Positions 1 through 10,716 of a stretch of DNA of 64,000 nt are shown piece by piece. The stretch's first letter is position 1. Each line of letters opens with the position of its first letter. The position numbers were made by a program, and so were the translations under genes. This stretch comes from Acheta domesticus (taxonomy: Eukaryota > Arthropoda > Insecta > Orthoptera > Gryllidae). The notes beneath the pieces were generated by a model. It had not been told where the DNA came from, ran no database searches, and saw only the letters and a program-made list of their open reading frames with translations. The DNA is taken from NCBI GenBank assembly GCA_031308135.1, contig JAHLJT010000631.1:212520731-212584730 (forward strand), written 5' to 3'.

Positions 1-3000
1 ACCTCGCCTTCTTTTTAAGAATGTCTCCCCAGCGTCAGCGAGAATGCACTCGATTCGGCTGGTGCGATACGCACCCGTTGAGAGGCGAATACCTGCGTGG
101 TATATGCTGTTGATGGGTCGAAGGGTGGAAGGAGCTGCAGAACCATACACTTCACTACCGTAATCCGAGCGAATGAGTGCTCTATATAACCGCAATACGG
201 TAATGCGGTCAGCTTCCCATGAAGTGCCTCTAAGCATTCGAAGAAGATTGAGGGAGGAGACGCATCTGGTTTGCAGTGTGCGAATATGAGGACGCCATAT
301 GAGGGACTTGTCAAAAGTCAGCCCCAAAAACCTGGCAGAGTCAGCGAATGGAAGCTGATTTCCTTCCAAATACAGGATTGGATCGTTATGCAAGTGGTAT
401 ATTCTGCAGAAGTGCACTCCAGTAGATTTAGTAGGTAGAACTTAAAACCTGTTGACATTCTCCATTCAAGCAGCTTGTGTAGCAGTTTGAGTTGCCTCTG
501 GATCACACTTATGCTGCTGGATGAACAAAAGAAGGCAAAATCATCTACAAACAGCGATGCCTTTACAGGTTCCCTCACGACCGACGCTATACTATTTATG
601 GCAACGGCAAACAGCTTACACTTAGCACCCAGCCTTGGGGGATGCCGTTTTCAAGGGGGTGACTGCTAGACAGTTGGTCACTAATGCGAACACTGAAAGA
701 TCTATTCGATAAGAAATTTTGGAGGAGCAAGAGGAGCTTCCCCCTCAATCCCCACGAGTGCAAGATTCGCAGAATGCCATTCCTCCAAGTGGTGTCATAG
801 GCCTTTTCTATATCGAATAGTACGGCCATAAGGTGTTGTCTCAGGACGAACGAAGTTGAAATTTCTGTTGCCAAAGCGACGAGATGGTCCAGGGTTGACC
901 GGTGTTTCCTGAAACCGCACTGGATTGGTGTGAATAGGTTTCTGCATTCCAAGGTCCAGACCAAGCGCTGGTTTACCATCCGTTCCAGCACTTTGCAAAC
1001 GCCGCTGGTGAGAGCGAGAGGTCGGTAGCCTGATGACAACGACCGATCCTTTCCGTCCTTCAGAGCTGGGATAACTATGACTTCTCGCCACAGAGCAGGG
1101 ATGGTGTGCTCTTCCCAGATGCGATTATCAAGGCCGAGAAGAAATTGCATCGTCACATCAGGACGATGTTGTAGCATAAGGTTATGTATTTCGTCAGGAC
1201 CTGGGGCAGTTCTCTTTGCCAATGCGAGAGCAGAGCGCAATTCCGACATAGAGAAAGGGGTGTTGTAATCCACAGACGCTCTGCAGGAGAAATCCAGCCG
1301 ACGGCTCTCTATCCTTTCTTTGATCAAAAGAAAGTCAGGAGCGTAGTTCGCCGAACTTGACATGGCTTCATAGTGCGCGGCGAGTTCCTCTACAATCATA
1401 TCTGGAGATATGATCATTTCTCCGTTTTACAGGAGACCTGGCACCGTATTTGGTGAAGAGTGTCCTTTTACCTGACGAATTCTTCTCCATACCAGGCGTG
1501 GTGGCGTGTGACAATTGAGAGACGAAACGTACGCTCTCCACGATGCATTTTTGCTCTCTAAGATACTTCTTCTAGCCTTCGCCTTGCATCTTTTCTACTT
1601 GATTAAGTTATCCACTGTTGGATAGTGTCTGAGACGTGCCAGTGCCTTTTTTCGAGCACTGACAGCTCTCGAGCAGTTCTCATTCCACCACGGAACGAAA
1701 GGTTGTCGCGTTTTACCACTTGCCTTCGGAATTGCAATGGAAGCAGCAGCAAGTACAGCGCTATTAAAATGTTCTGTCATTTCATCCACATTTCCGAAGG
1801 GACCGTCTGACAGGTTAACATTATTTTGGAATGTCGACCAGTCAGCTCGTCGCACGATCCATTGAGTAGGCCGTGCAAGACCACGGCGAAGATGATCAAT
1901 GTGGACATTAGTGGGGTAATGGTCGCTTCCATAAAGATCTAATACGGACCACCGCATAGAAGTAGCAAGTAAAGAGCTGCAGAGGGCTACATCAATAGCC
2001 GTGCTCGAATTCGTAGCTACGGCAAAATGTGTTGGTTCCCCAGTGTTGAGAATTGCCGAATTCATGGTGTTAATGACAAATTCAAAAACAGCACCTCTTT
2101 GACAAGTACGAGAAGAACCCCAAAGAGGGCTGTGGGCGTTTACATCATCCACAACCAAGATGTGGGCAACCGACACCGTTCGTCTTGGGGAATATACATG
2201 TTACTAACAGTGAGTGAGAGGGATGGAAGATACACCTCCACACAGACTGTTTGAAGGTCGGTTTGAACGGGGATTTCTGCAGAATGCAGCGAATCCTGGA
2301 CCAAAGTAGTAATTCCGCCGTGAGCACGGAGGCCGTCATCGACATCAACCCTATAAGGACTGAAACTGCGAAAGTGTACGGGCCGTGGTGGAGAAAGATG
2401 CGTTTCCAGTAAACAAAAAATTGGGGGTGTATAAAGGGACAAGAGTTTTAATTCGTCCCGTCGGAGAGAACATCCATTCAGATTCCATGATAGGAGAGCC
2501 GTTATTTAGTTAAAAGTATATTTTATTTTATTTTTTCCGCCTCTGCTGTCTGAAGGGGCGAGTGTCCACCCCAGCTGAAGTTTCCTCCGAGGCAGACATC
2601 CTGACCACTGCTCGACAGACTGAGAGATCGCTCAGAGCGAGTTTCAGGAGTCGGGGTAGATGGCTGGAGTTTGGAGGATCTATCAATTGTTTTCTTGTCC
2701 AGGCCAGAAGGCCGTCAGACATCAACCTTCTTGCGCGTCTGAGAAGTGGATTGGTCTGACTTCGTCTGTGTTGCGTTCTTGAGTGGTGTTTAAATTTTGA
2801 GGGAATTATTTTCCCATCTTGCAAAGGCGATGTCTCCTCAGGGAAGTCCACTGGGGATATCTGGAAACAGAAGTGAGCTACTGGGGGAGTAGCAGGTGAA
2901 GTCTGAATACTTGTCTTTTTCACCGTGTTCGCCAGAGTGCTAGAGAAAGAATGCCTGAGTTCTACAGGGTTCTCCACCAGGTATCGGCGTTTCGCTTCCG

Positions 3001-3916
3001 GAAAAGATACTTTCTCTGTCATTCTAATCTTTTGAATCTCCCCCTCTCTCTCAGATATGTGGGGCACTTGTTACAGTTGGCCGCATGGTCTCCTTCACAG
3101 TTTACGCAGCGGAGTGGTGATGCACAGGGGTTCGGATCATGCGCGGATATACCGCACTTTGCGCAAGCAGGGCTTACGGCCATGCACCTTTGTTGAGTAT
3201 GACCGAACCTCTAACACTTGAAGCAGCGCAGGGGGTTCGGCACATACTGCCGCACGTGAAGGTTATAATACCCACAACTATTTTTTGCTGGAAGAGAAGG
3301 GAGATTAAAAGTCAGGATGAAGGTGGGAGTGGGGATCTCTTTCCCATTCTCCTTCCTCCTGATCCTATACACCTCCGTACCACCGCGGCTCTTAAAAAAG
3401 GAGAGAAGTTCGTCCTCACTTTCAGACGCAAATTTCTTCATGATTGACCACTTCCTTACATAGGTTTAGGGTAGGGTGAGTGGTCACTTCCATTTGGAAT
3501 CTGCTTGGTTTTTAGGATCTTGTCTATCTGCTCGTCGGTGCGCGCTTCAAAAAGAATGGTACCATTACTTTGTCGCACGACCGCTTGCAGCTTTCCAAAA
3601 CTGTCTTCAATGGCTCGCGCGAGGTGGAGCGCACTAACACTTTTGAAGGTTTTTTCTACTTCAACACATGACATCAAAAAACACCGAGACATCCTTGGTC
3701 TATCCTCCTCCCGAAGGAAGAAGCTATTCAAGTCTACCGTCCTGTCGCATCGCCTCTTCCTTGCAGAAGAGGGCAAGGGGTTTGTTTTGTGCTCCATACA
3801 ATAGAAGCAGATTCGTCTCCGTTCTCCCCACCCACCATGGAGTCTGACAAGGGGACACCCCACTGGGGTGCCAGGGCTGACACAGATATATAGTAGGGGA
3901 ATGTCACAGCGCTGCC
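1..3916 (-). mobile_element. I-like non-LTR retrotransposon copy 1, main part (ORF1, endonuclease, reverse transcriptase)
   Basis: Seen: read on the minus strand, this stretch has the order of an I-superfamily element: ORF1 remnants (about 4000-2530), an APE-type endonuclease (2442-1595, with GDDVNAH-like and SDHYP motifs), then reverse transcriptase (1417-596, then palm FVDDF near 535). It is about 90% similar by eye to the fuller copy at 51476-57302, and base 1 corresponds to about 52886 there, so the RNase H and 3' end are left of the window. Several frameshifts and stops break the frames. Its 5' leader resumes at 10271-10716 after a hAT insertion. Family knowledge: such elements copy themselves by target-primed reverse transcription. 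Inference: dead copy within the last intron of ARMH3. The clade name (I, or a close relative with RNase H) rests on the second copy. Confidence 0.9.
3909..3916. repeat. Left target-site duplication of the outer hAT element
   Basis: GCGCTGCC, identical to 10263-10270. It is the last 8 bp of I-like copy 1 before the CAGAGGCGGG terminus of the hAT element. Confidence 0.85.
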
Positions 3917-3967
3917 CAGAGGCGGGATTCAGAGGGGGCTTTACTTGTTTCTGAATTTTGAGAAGAA

Positions 3968-3969
<2 letters not shown>

Positions 3970-4000
<31 letters not shown>
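3970..4000. repeat. (TAA)n microsatellite, 5' target flank of the R4/Dong-like element
   Basis: Ten TAA/ATA units end exactly where CACCTAGGGAG, the 5' terminus of the retrotransposon, begins. The same microsatellite resumes at 7929 after the element. Dong elements are known to insert into TAA repeats. Confidence 0.85.
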
Positions 4001-4002
<2 letters not shown>

Positions 4003-7000
4003 CCTAGGGAGTACACGACCTTGGAGTTGGTGGTGGAGCTTGAGTACCCCATGAGCCTGAGAGCTATGTCAGTGGTAGCCTAGCTAGTGGTAGGGTCTCC
4101 CTTACTGAATAGGTTGAAGGTGAGGGGTCCGACGAAGAAGTACTCCATTTTGAGGAAAGTGGGTAGTAGTAACGGATGGCAGGAAACAACCCGAGGATTA
4201 AGTGTGATCTGTGAACTCGAACGTACGTCCTGCGAATCTTCAATTCAAACCAATGAGCAAAATGGATAGAATAAGAAATGTAATGAATCTTAACGTGCCT
4301 TGTTCTACCAATGTCCCATACCTGCTCAGAAACCGAGCTAATGGCATCTTGTCGACGTCTGGCCATCCCACGGATGTTAGTCCCAGGGACCCAGAGCCGG
4401 CTGTAGCTCGAAGCCATCGTGAGAGATGGACCCGGGATGAATTAAAGGAGGTGATGTGGTGCTTTTACTATGCAAAAGCGAAAAATGGGGGCTCAGAAAT
4501 AGAAGTTTTCAAGGTATGGTGAGAGCGGAACCCAGATATGAGACCTACCCTAGACTCAAAGAAGCTTGCCAGTCAACGACGATACATACTCAGCAGTGGA
4601 AAATTCACAGCAGAACAACTTGCTGACATTGAGAGAAATGCAGAGTATGTACTTCGCTCGAACAATCCACATGACGATCATGTAGAACTTGAAAATGATG
4701 ATCCCATGGAAGGTTCATCTCTTTCCAGTGAAACACGCGTCAGTGGTGAAAATTCATCTGGCAATGAATTACACGATAAGGACATGATGCGAAATCTCCT
4801 TCGGCGCGAGATAGAAAGAGTTAGTCAACTTCCGTTTGAATCTCGCGAACCGTTGAGGAGAATATACGAAAATGCCAAAGCTAAATGAGTGATGGAAACA
4901 GTGAATTCTGTCTTAAATGAGGTGGTCGAGACCCCAGGCAGAGATCTAGATATTACTGAAATCAATCACATCATATATGCAACTGGATATCTAGTATCTC
5001 AGATAATTTTGGGGCCAGCCAAGAACACCGACGGCCGACAGCAAAACAGAGTAAACAGCTCTGTACCCCCATGGATGAACAGAATTGAGAAACGCATAAC
5101 CGACACCCGGCGCGAAATATCACTCTTAGCTGAGGCATCTTCTAAATCAGCGCACACTTCTAAAGTTCAACGAAAAATATTCAATGTTGAACAAAAATAC
5201 CAAATTGAAAATGACACCAGCAGGCTAATGGTAGTTGAAAAGCTAAAAGAGAAAATTCAAGCATGGGCTCAAAGAATTAGACGTTACAAACGTAGAACAG
5301 ATTTCCGAGTACAGAACCGGTTGTTTGAAACAGACGCGAAGAGATTCTATCGCAATCTGACTCAAAAACCGAATGGCAATGCTGTTACTCCTTCAAAAGA
5401 TGACGTCGAAGCATTTTGGGCAGGAATCTGGGAGGAGAGCAGATCCTACAACAAAGACGCATCTTGGCTTCAATCTGAAGTTGATACTGCCGATGAACTT
5501 GTAGAAACAGTGGAAGATGTTCACCAATTCTCGGAAGAGGACCTCTTCCAAGCAATTAAGAACATGGGAAACTGGAAGTCCCCCGGGATTGATAAGATCC
5601 AGATTCATTGGATTAAGAAATTAACAGCAATACATTCTCATCTAGCAAAGGCTGTTAATAAAATTTTAGAGAACCCAAAGGAACTCCCGGAATGGCTCAC
5701 ACGCGGCATCACATATTTGCTACCCAAAGCGGGAGACAGCTCTTTGGCGAAGAACTACAGGCCAATCACTTGCTTACAATGTCTGCCAGTACTGTACAAA
5801 GTTATAACTTCAGCCATAGCTGACAAAATGTACAGACATCTAGAGAAAAATCATCTAATGCCAGCTGAACAAAAAGGATGTCGTAAAGGCTCTTATGGCT
5901 GTAAGGAAATCTTGCTACTGAATAAAGTCATTTTGAATGATGTAAAGAAACGCAAACGTAATTTGAGTATGGCTTGGATTGACTACCAAAAGGCCTTTGA
6001 TAGTGTACTACACGATTGGATTTTGAAGACCCTGGAGATCTACCGATTTCATCCTAGACTTATTGAATTTCGCAAGGCTAGTATGAAGTCGTGGAGTACC
6101 AGGTTACTAATACACAGCGGAAAGGAAGCAGTAGAAACCAGAAATATTCAGATTAACAGGGGTATTTTTCAAGGAGATTCACTATCCCCTCTGCTGTTTT
6201 GCATCAGTTTGATCCCACTATCGAGACAGTTGTCGCAAGCTGACTTTGGTTTTAAGCTCCATGGTGATGAAAGGCCAATATCACATTTGTTTTACATGGA
6301 TGATCTGAAAGTGTTTGCTAAGAATGAAGCGATTCTCTCCCAAATGCTGTCTGTCGTGAATGACTTTAGCAATGACATCTGCATGAAGTTTGGTCTTGAC
6401 AAGTGTGCAAAAATCAATTTAAAAAGAGGGAAACTCACAACGTCTGAGAACATTGAAATTGATACGCACACTGTGATTCAAGATCTTGAGCCAGGTAAAA
6501 CTTACAAATATCTGGGCATTGAAGAATGTGAAACCATCTCGAACGACAGAATGAAAGAGAGAATTCGTAGGGAGTAGTATAGGAGAGTGAGACTGGTACT
6601 GCAGTCCGCTCTGAATTCCAGGAATAAAATATCTGCAATAGGTAGTTTGGCGGTACCTGTAGCCGAATACAGTTTTGGGCTAGTGGACTGGACTGAGCAA
6701 GAAATTCGCACCATGGATCGAAAAACCAGAAAACTGCTAACAATGCATCATGTTTCCCACCATCGAGCTGATATACATAGACTTTATGTGGCACGTAAGG
6801 AAGGAGGAAGAGGCCTCAGACAAATTGAGGCCTCCTGGCACAACGCAATAGTCGGGTTGGAGAAGTATGTAGTCAGCCATCAAGATGACCCTCTAATGAG
6901 GCAGGTCATGAAATCTGACCGAAGAATGGGAAACAGAGGCATTGTTAGTGTAGCAAGAAGCATTGCGAAGAAAACTAGGCAAGACACGTTGAATAACACA

Positions 7001-7927
7001 GACACTGAACTTCTGATGCTGCTAAACATGAAGTGTGAGACACAAAAAATGTTAAAGAAATCGTGGAGAGACAAACCACTCCACGGACAATACCTAAAAA
7101 GAATGGACAAGGTGCAGATCAATAAAGATCAATTACTTATGTGGCTTAAAAGGGGAAGAATGAAGCTAGAATCGGAAGCACTTGTAATAGCTGCCCAAGA
7201 TCAGGCCTTGAGAACACGACATTATGATAAAGCGGTTCTCAAAATTTCCCAAGATGATAAATGCCGCATTTGCCAGGAGCAAGTAGAAACCATTGATCAT
7301 ATTGTCTCAGCTTGTCCAATCCTAGCAAAGACCGAAAACCTGAAAAGACACGACAGGGTGTGTAGCTACCTCCACTGGCAGATCTGTACCGCCCTCGAAG
7401 TTCCAAACACATGCCCCAAATGGTACGAACACTCACCAAAACCGGTGACGTCTGTTGGATTGTGTACGATATTGTACGACCAACCAATTCAAACTGATCG
7501 CACGATAGCGGCAAACAAACCGGATATAGTTATCCGGGATTTGGCGAAAAAATCGTGTTTACTTATCGATGTTGCTGTACCTTGCGATCAAAACGTCGTT
7601 ACCAAGGAGGCAGAGAAACGTCTTAAATACAAGAGTTTGGAAATCGAGATCAGCCGAATATGGGGCGTAAAAGCACAGGTCGTCCCGATAGTTATCGGAG
7701 CTCTGGGATTTGTTCCGCAAAATTTGAGTAAGAACTTGTCTAAACTCCCTGGTAATTCAAAAGACTGGGAAGTGCAAGAAATTGCTTTATTTGGAACAGC
7801 CCACATTTTGCGCAAAGTATTGTAGAGGCACTGACAGTCACCGGATCTGCTCCTTAGGTAGCTGGTTGCAACCTGGAGTAGATTTTTTATTCAACCGACT
7901 CGTAACATCTTTAGTCGTGATGTAATG

Positions 7928-7928
<1 letters not shown>
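4001..7928 (+). mobile_element. R4/Dong-like non-LTR retrotransposon, nearly intact, inserted in (TAA)n
   Basis: Seen: a 3.9-kb unit with a 5' leader (4001-4210), one long reading frame (4211-7825) and a 100-bp 3' tail, bounded on both sides by (TAA)n. It has no APE endonuclease. The frame instead has a C-terminal CCHC knuckle plus a KPDIVI...D nuclease block, as in elements with a restriction-like endonuclease. Family knowledge: R2/R4/Dong elements encode one ORF and nick specific targets; Dong uses TAA repeats. Only three in-frame stops interrupt about 1205 codons, so this is a young or slowly decaying copy. The first 150 bp are shared with the unrelated APE-type element at 16083. Confidence 0.88.
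4211..7825 (+). pseudogene. R4/Dong-type ORF: reverse transcriptase with restriction-like endonuclease, three stops
   Basis: One frame runs through 4211-4522, 4538-4888, 4889-6577 and 6587-7825, separated only by stops TGA at 4520, TGA at 4886 and TAG at 6575. In order it holds a Myb-like N-terminal block (RWTRDELKEVMWCFYY, near codon 75); a basic region; reverse transcriptase fingers (LLPKAGDSSLAKNYRPI); palm A (WIDYQKAFDSV); the FQGDSLSPLLF motif; palm C with YMDD (about 6296); a thumb domain; a zinc knuckle CRIC...H...C (about 7264-7310); and a nuclease-like block (KPDIVIRD, LLIDVAVP, 7520-7580). Each stop could arise by one C-to-T change (CGA to TGA twice, CAG to TAG once). The first ATG in frame was taken as the start; the true start is uncertain. 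Confidence 0.88.

Positions 7929-7964
<36 letters not shown>
7929..7964. repeat. (TAA)n microsatellite, 3' flank of the R4/Dong-like element
   Basis: About twelve TAA units follow the 3' end of the retrotransposon (GATGTAATGGAA). Together with 3970-4000 they form the split target. Confidence 0.85.
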
Positions 7965-8169
7965 TAAGCGAATACTAATTTTATAAAGCTGAGCTAATAA
8001 CATACATTAATAAATGGGTGAACTTTAATTCAGTATTATAAAACGCGCGGGATAATGTTCAGCTTTATTTTTTAAAATCGTTTATTAATAACTGTTTCAA
8101 TTATATTTTACTTTTAAACGTTATTTACTTGGAAATTAAATTGTTTCATGCCTTAAATCGAGTCATAAC

Positions 8170-8840
8170 TAGACCTCGGATTTTAGGACAAATGCCTATT
8201 TAGTTTCTTTAGGATGTTGTGAAAAATAATTGCAGATGATTACAAATCATGACAAAATAGGTCTACTGAAAGCGTCTAATAGAGCCTAAAATGTCCTAAA
8301 AGGGCGGTTGATGCCTATTATATATTTTTACCTAAAACTGCCTGAAACAAGCTGGGGAGGAGGCAAGTGGGGAGGAGGGACGAGTGAAGTAATTCCAGGA
8401 GAAGTGAGCATGAGAAATGTAACTAAATTTGTTTGCTCCTATAAATTTGTGTCAGTGAAAAGTTTATTTTCAGCCTTCAAAATGATTTTCATAGATAAGA
8501 CGGCCTTATTGTGGAAAATTTTGAGAAAATAGTGATTAAATATAATACTGCTACTCATGAAAGTCAATAAAATATTCTTTTAGTCTCTCTCATTAATGTA
8601 AAAATACTTTTTTTTTGCATAATAAAAATTACCTAATTTAATCCTTTTGAGATCAGTTCTAGAAGCCAGAAATATAACTTTTTCATGTCCAATTTTTTTG
8701 CCTGGCTTAGTCATTCTGTAACATATTTCAGGTGCCTAAAACATCGATTTTAATGCCTATTAGAGCATAATTTCGTAATTTTGTAGCCTATTTTAGGTGT
8801 CTAAATCAAAATATTTTTGTGCCTAAAATTCCGAGATCTA
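8170..8840. mobile_element. Small hAT-type MITE nested in the outer hAT element
   Basis: The ends are inverted: TAGACCTCGGATTTTAGG on the left, and the complement of the right end reads TAGATCTCGGAATTTTAGG. The 8-bp GTCATAAC flanks both ends exactly (8162-8169 and 8841-8848). The 671-bp interior has repeated GCCTA/TAGGC words near both ends, as expected of transposase-binding subterminal repeats, and no coding potential. Non-autonomous hAT element, inserted after or independently of the R4/Dong-like element. Confidence 0.82.
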
Positions 8841-8861
8841 GTCATAACATTCAAATTTTAA

Positions 8862-8885
8862 CTCTCTCTCTCTCTCTCTCTCTCT
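8862..8885. repeat. (CT)n microsatellite
   Basis: Twelve uninterrupted CT units just right of the small hAT element. Confidence 0.9.
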
Positions 8886-9109
8886 CCAAAAAAAGAGATA
8901 ATTTCCCGTCTATTGTAGATACAGAGGTAAAGATGGTGAAACAAGCCATTTATATAATATGAGCCTCCTTGGTATCTTTTCATACAACGCAAACATTCTA
9001 CCAGGAACGATTTTAACAACTAGTTTAATAACTCCTTTTGTCATCATAGCTCTGTGGTTCGGTTGTAAATGAAAGCTGATGTGAAACAGGGGTGTTCGTG
9101 TTTTTTCGG

Positions 9110-9940
9110 TTCTAAACAACGAACAAATCGCCTGTAATGTAAATATTAACGACGCGAGAGACAAGAAAAAAAAAATACATTAGTGTAATTTCGGAAAACA
9201 ATAACATAAGAATAGAGAAAAAAGTCTATGCCATGTTACAGAGTACATTTAATACTATCCATCCAAAAGTTTAAAGAAAAATCTAGGGCTGTTTTCGAGA
9301 AAATCTTTTTGGTATTTTGCTCGTATTGCTCTATTTTGGTATTTGGCTCGTATTGGACACAATAATGCGCGAAAACTAATAAAGTTTTCAAAACACTGTA
9401 CATGACCTAAACGAAATAACTAGTTATTTATAATTAGTACTTTCGTTTAGGTAATGCAAAATTTACTTGAAAGAAAAAAAACTCCATCTTAATTTTGTAG
9501 TTGTAAGAATACACCCAAAAATTTCAATATCTTGCAACTTTCAAAAATTCAGATTTATCAGTGAAAATCGAACCTATGCCATCTTTGTAAACGTATTTCA
9601 CTCTCGTTTTACAAGAAATTTAAAGACAATTTAAAGAGCCAGTTTTGAAAACATTCTGAACATATCCCGAGAGCTTCAGGTAAAGTACCCCCAAAAATTA
9701 ATGAATGTTTTTCAAAATCGCAGAGCTTCGACTCAAGCCAGATCGACATGGGTTTATTCAGTTTGGGAAAAATCATACTCATAGTTTAGGCGCTAGTGTT
9801 GTTCACATACACCAAACAGACGGATGACGTTTTGAAAAAAAGAAACAAACTTTTGCGGCGCCAGGGGACCCCAAAACGTGTATTTCCGTTGAAATCTCGA
9901 AATCGATTTTCCGCAGCATTCCATAACGAGAAAATAACTA
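9110..9940. repeat. Unclassified dispersed repeat, copy A
   Basis: Begins GAACAAATCGCCTGTAATG and ends near GATTTTCCGCAGCATT. It aligns by eye with 60566-61300 (copy B) and in part with 15170-15470 and 15850-16010. Shared landmarks are TTTAAAGAAAAA, GGCGCTAGTGTT, GGGGACCCCAAAAC and GAAATCTCG. It lies inside the outer hAT element. No terminal repeats or long coding frame are visible, so its class is unknown. Confidence 0.7.
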
Positions 9941-10262
9941 GTGGTGCTACAGAATGGCACAGTTATGTATTAATATTTGTGGTCATAATAAATAATAAAC
10001 GTTTTCGATATTTCGATACGATTCACTGAGCAAAAATGCATCGTTGAATTTACAGTTCGGACAGTTTAATAACGTTGAAGATCGTCACCTTTGTATTCAA
10101 CTAATCTAATTAATAACATTTACTAATAACTAATATGTGTGTGTGTGTGTATATTACAGCACAATTAATTTAAAGTATTAATATAAACGAATATTATCGT
10201 GTTTATAACAGCGTCCAAATTTGCCCCCCCCTCCCAATGAAAGATCCGAAATCCCGCCTTTG

Positions 10263-10270
10263 GCGCTGCC
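10263..10270. repeat. Right target-site duplication of the outer hAT element
   Basis: GCGCTGCC, identical to 3909-3916, directly after the inverted terminus ending CCCGCCTTTG. Confidence 0.85.
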
Positions 10271-10716
10271 CTGCCGTGGATCCCCCCGCTCACCCTGGAG
10301 TTCAGTGCAAGACCTAGTCCGACCCGATTGATCGGAGTGGGTTAGCCCCCGACCGCCCGTCTAGAAGAGTCCGAGGCCACAGCCAGTGCGTTGAAATCTA
10401 CAAGGAATGCTCCCCAAAATACGTAAACGTACGCCTTAGTGCAAGGCAAAAAAAAGTAGCACCAGGACTAGTTGGGAAACAAACAGGTCCCTCAACTGCC
10501 AGGACACACATTCCCTCCGACACGGGTCGCCATGCACGGCAAGCACATGGGTGGGCGTTCAGCATACAGAGAAGGCCATTGAGGAAGAAAAAGAAGTGAA
10601 AAGAATATACGTGACATGAAATGAGAAGCAAGAAGACGAAAAAATGGAGAAAGGAACACTTGAGAACCTTCTCTGCATCCCCCCGTCAGGACGTGGACCA
10701 ATCCACCTCGACGGAT
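10263..10716 (-). mobile_element. 5' leader of I-like copy 1, displaced by the hAT insertion
   Basis: This 454-bp stretch aligns by eye along its length with 56850-57302, the 5' leader of I-like copy 2, in the same minus orientation. It begins with the 8-bp duplication GCGCTGCC, and the element bases continue at once with CTGCCGTGGATCC, as in the other copy. It is therefore the other half of copy 1, cut off from 1-3916 by the hAT element between them. The match to copy 2 ends near CACCTCGACGG at about 10716, the likely 5' terminus. No coding frame is expected here; short open frames in it are chance. Confidence 0.85.

Larger units (their letters stand above)
3917..10262. mobile_element. hAT-type DNA transposon (non-autonomous), hosting two nested elements
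   Basis: Seen: the left end begins CAGAGGCGGGATTC and the right end is the inverted complement, CAAAGGCGGGATTTC. Both ends are followed inward by G- or C-rich runs. The 8-bp sequence GCGCTGCC stands directly outside both ends (3909-3916 and 10263-10270), the target duplication length of the hAT superfamily. The uninterrupted site can be read in I-like copy 2 near 56848 (GCGCTGCACCGCCGTGG). After removal of the nested R4/Dong element and the 8170-8840 element, about 1.7 kb of interior remains, with no transposase-like frame. It was probably mobilised in trans. Part of its interior (9110-9940) recurs elsewhere in the window. Confidence 0.85.
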
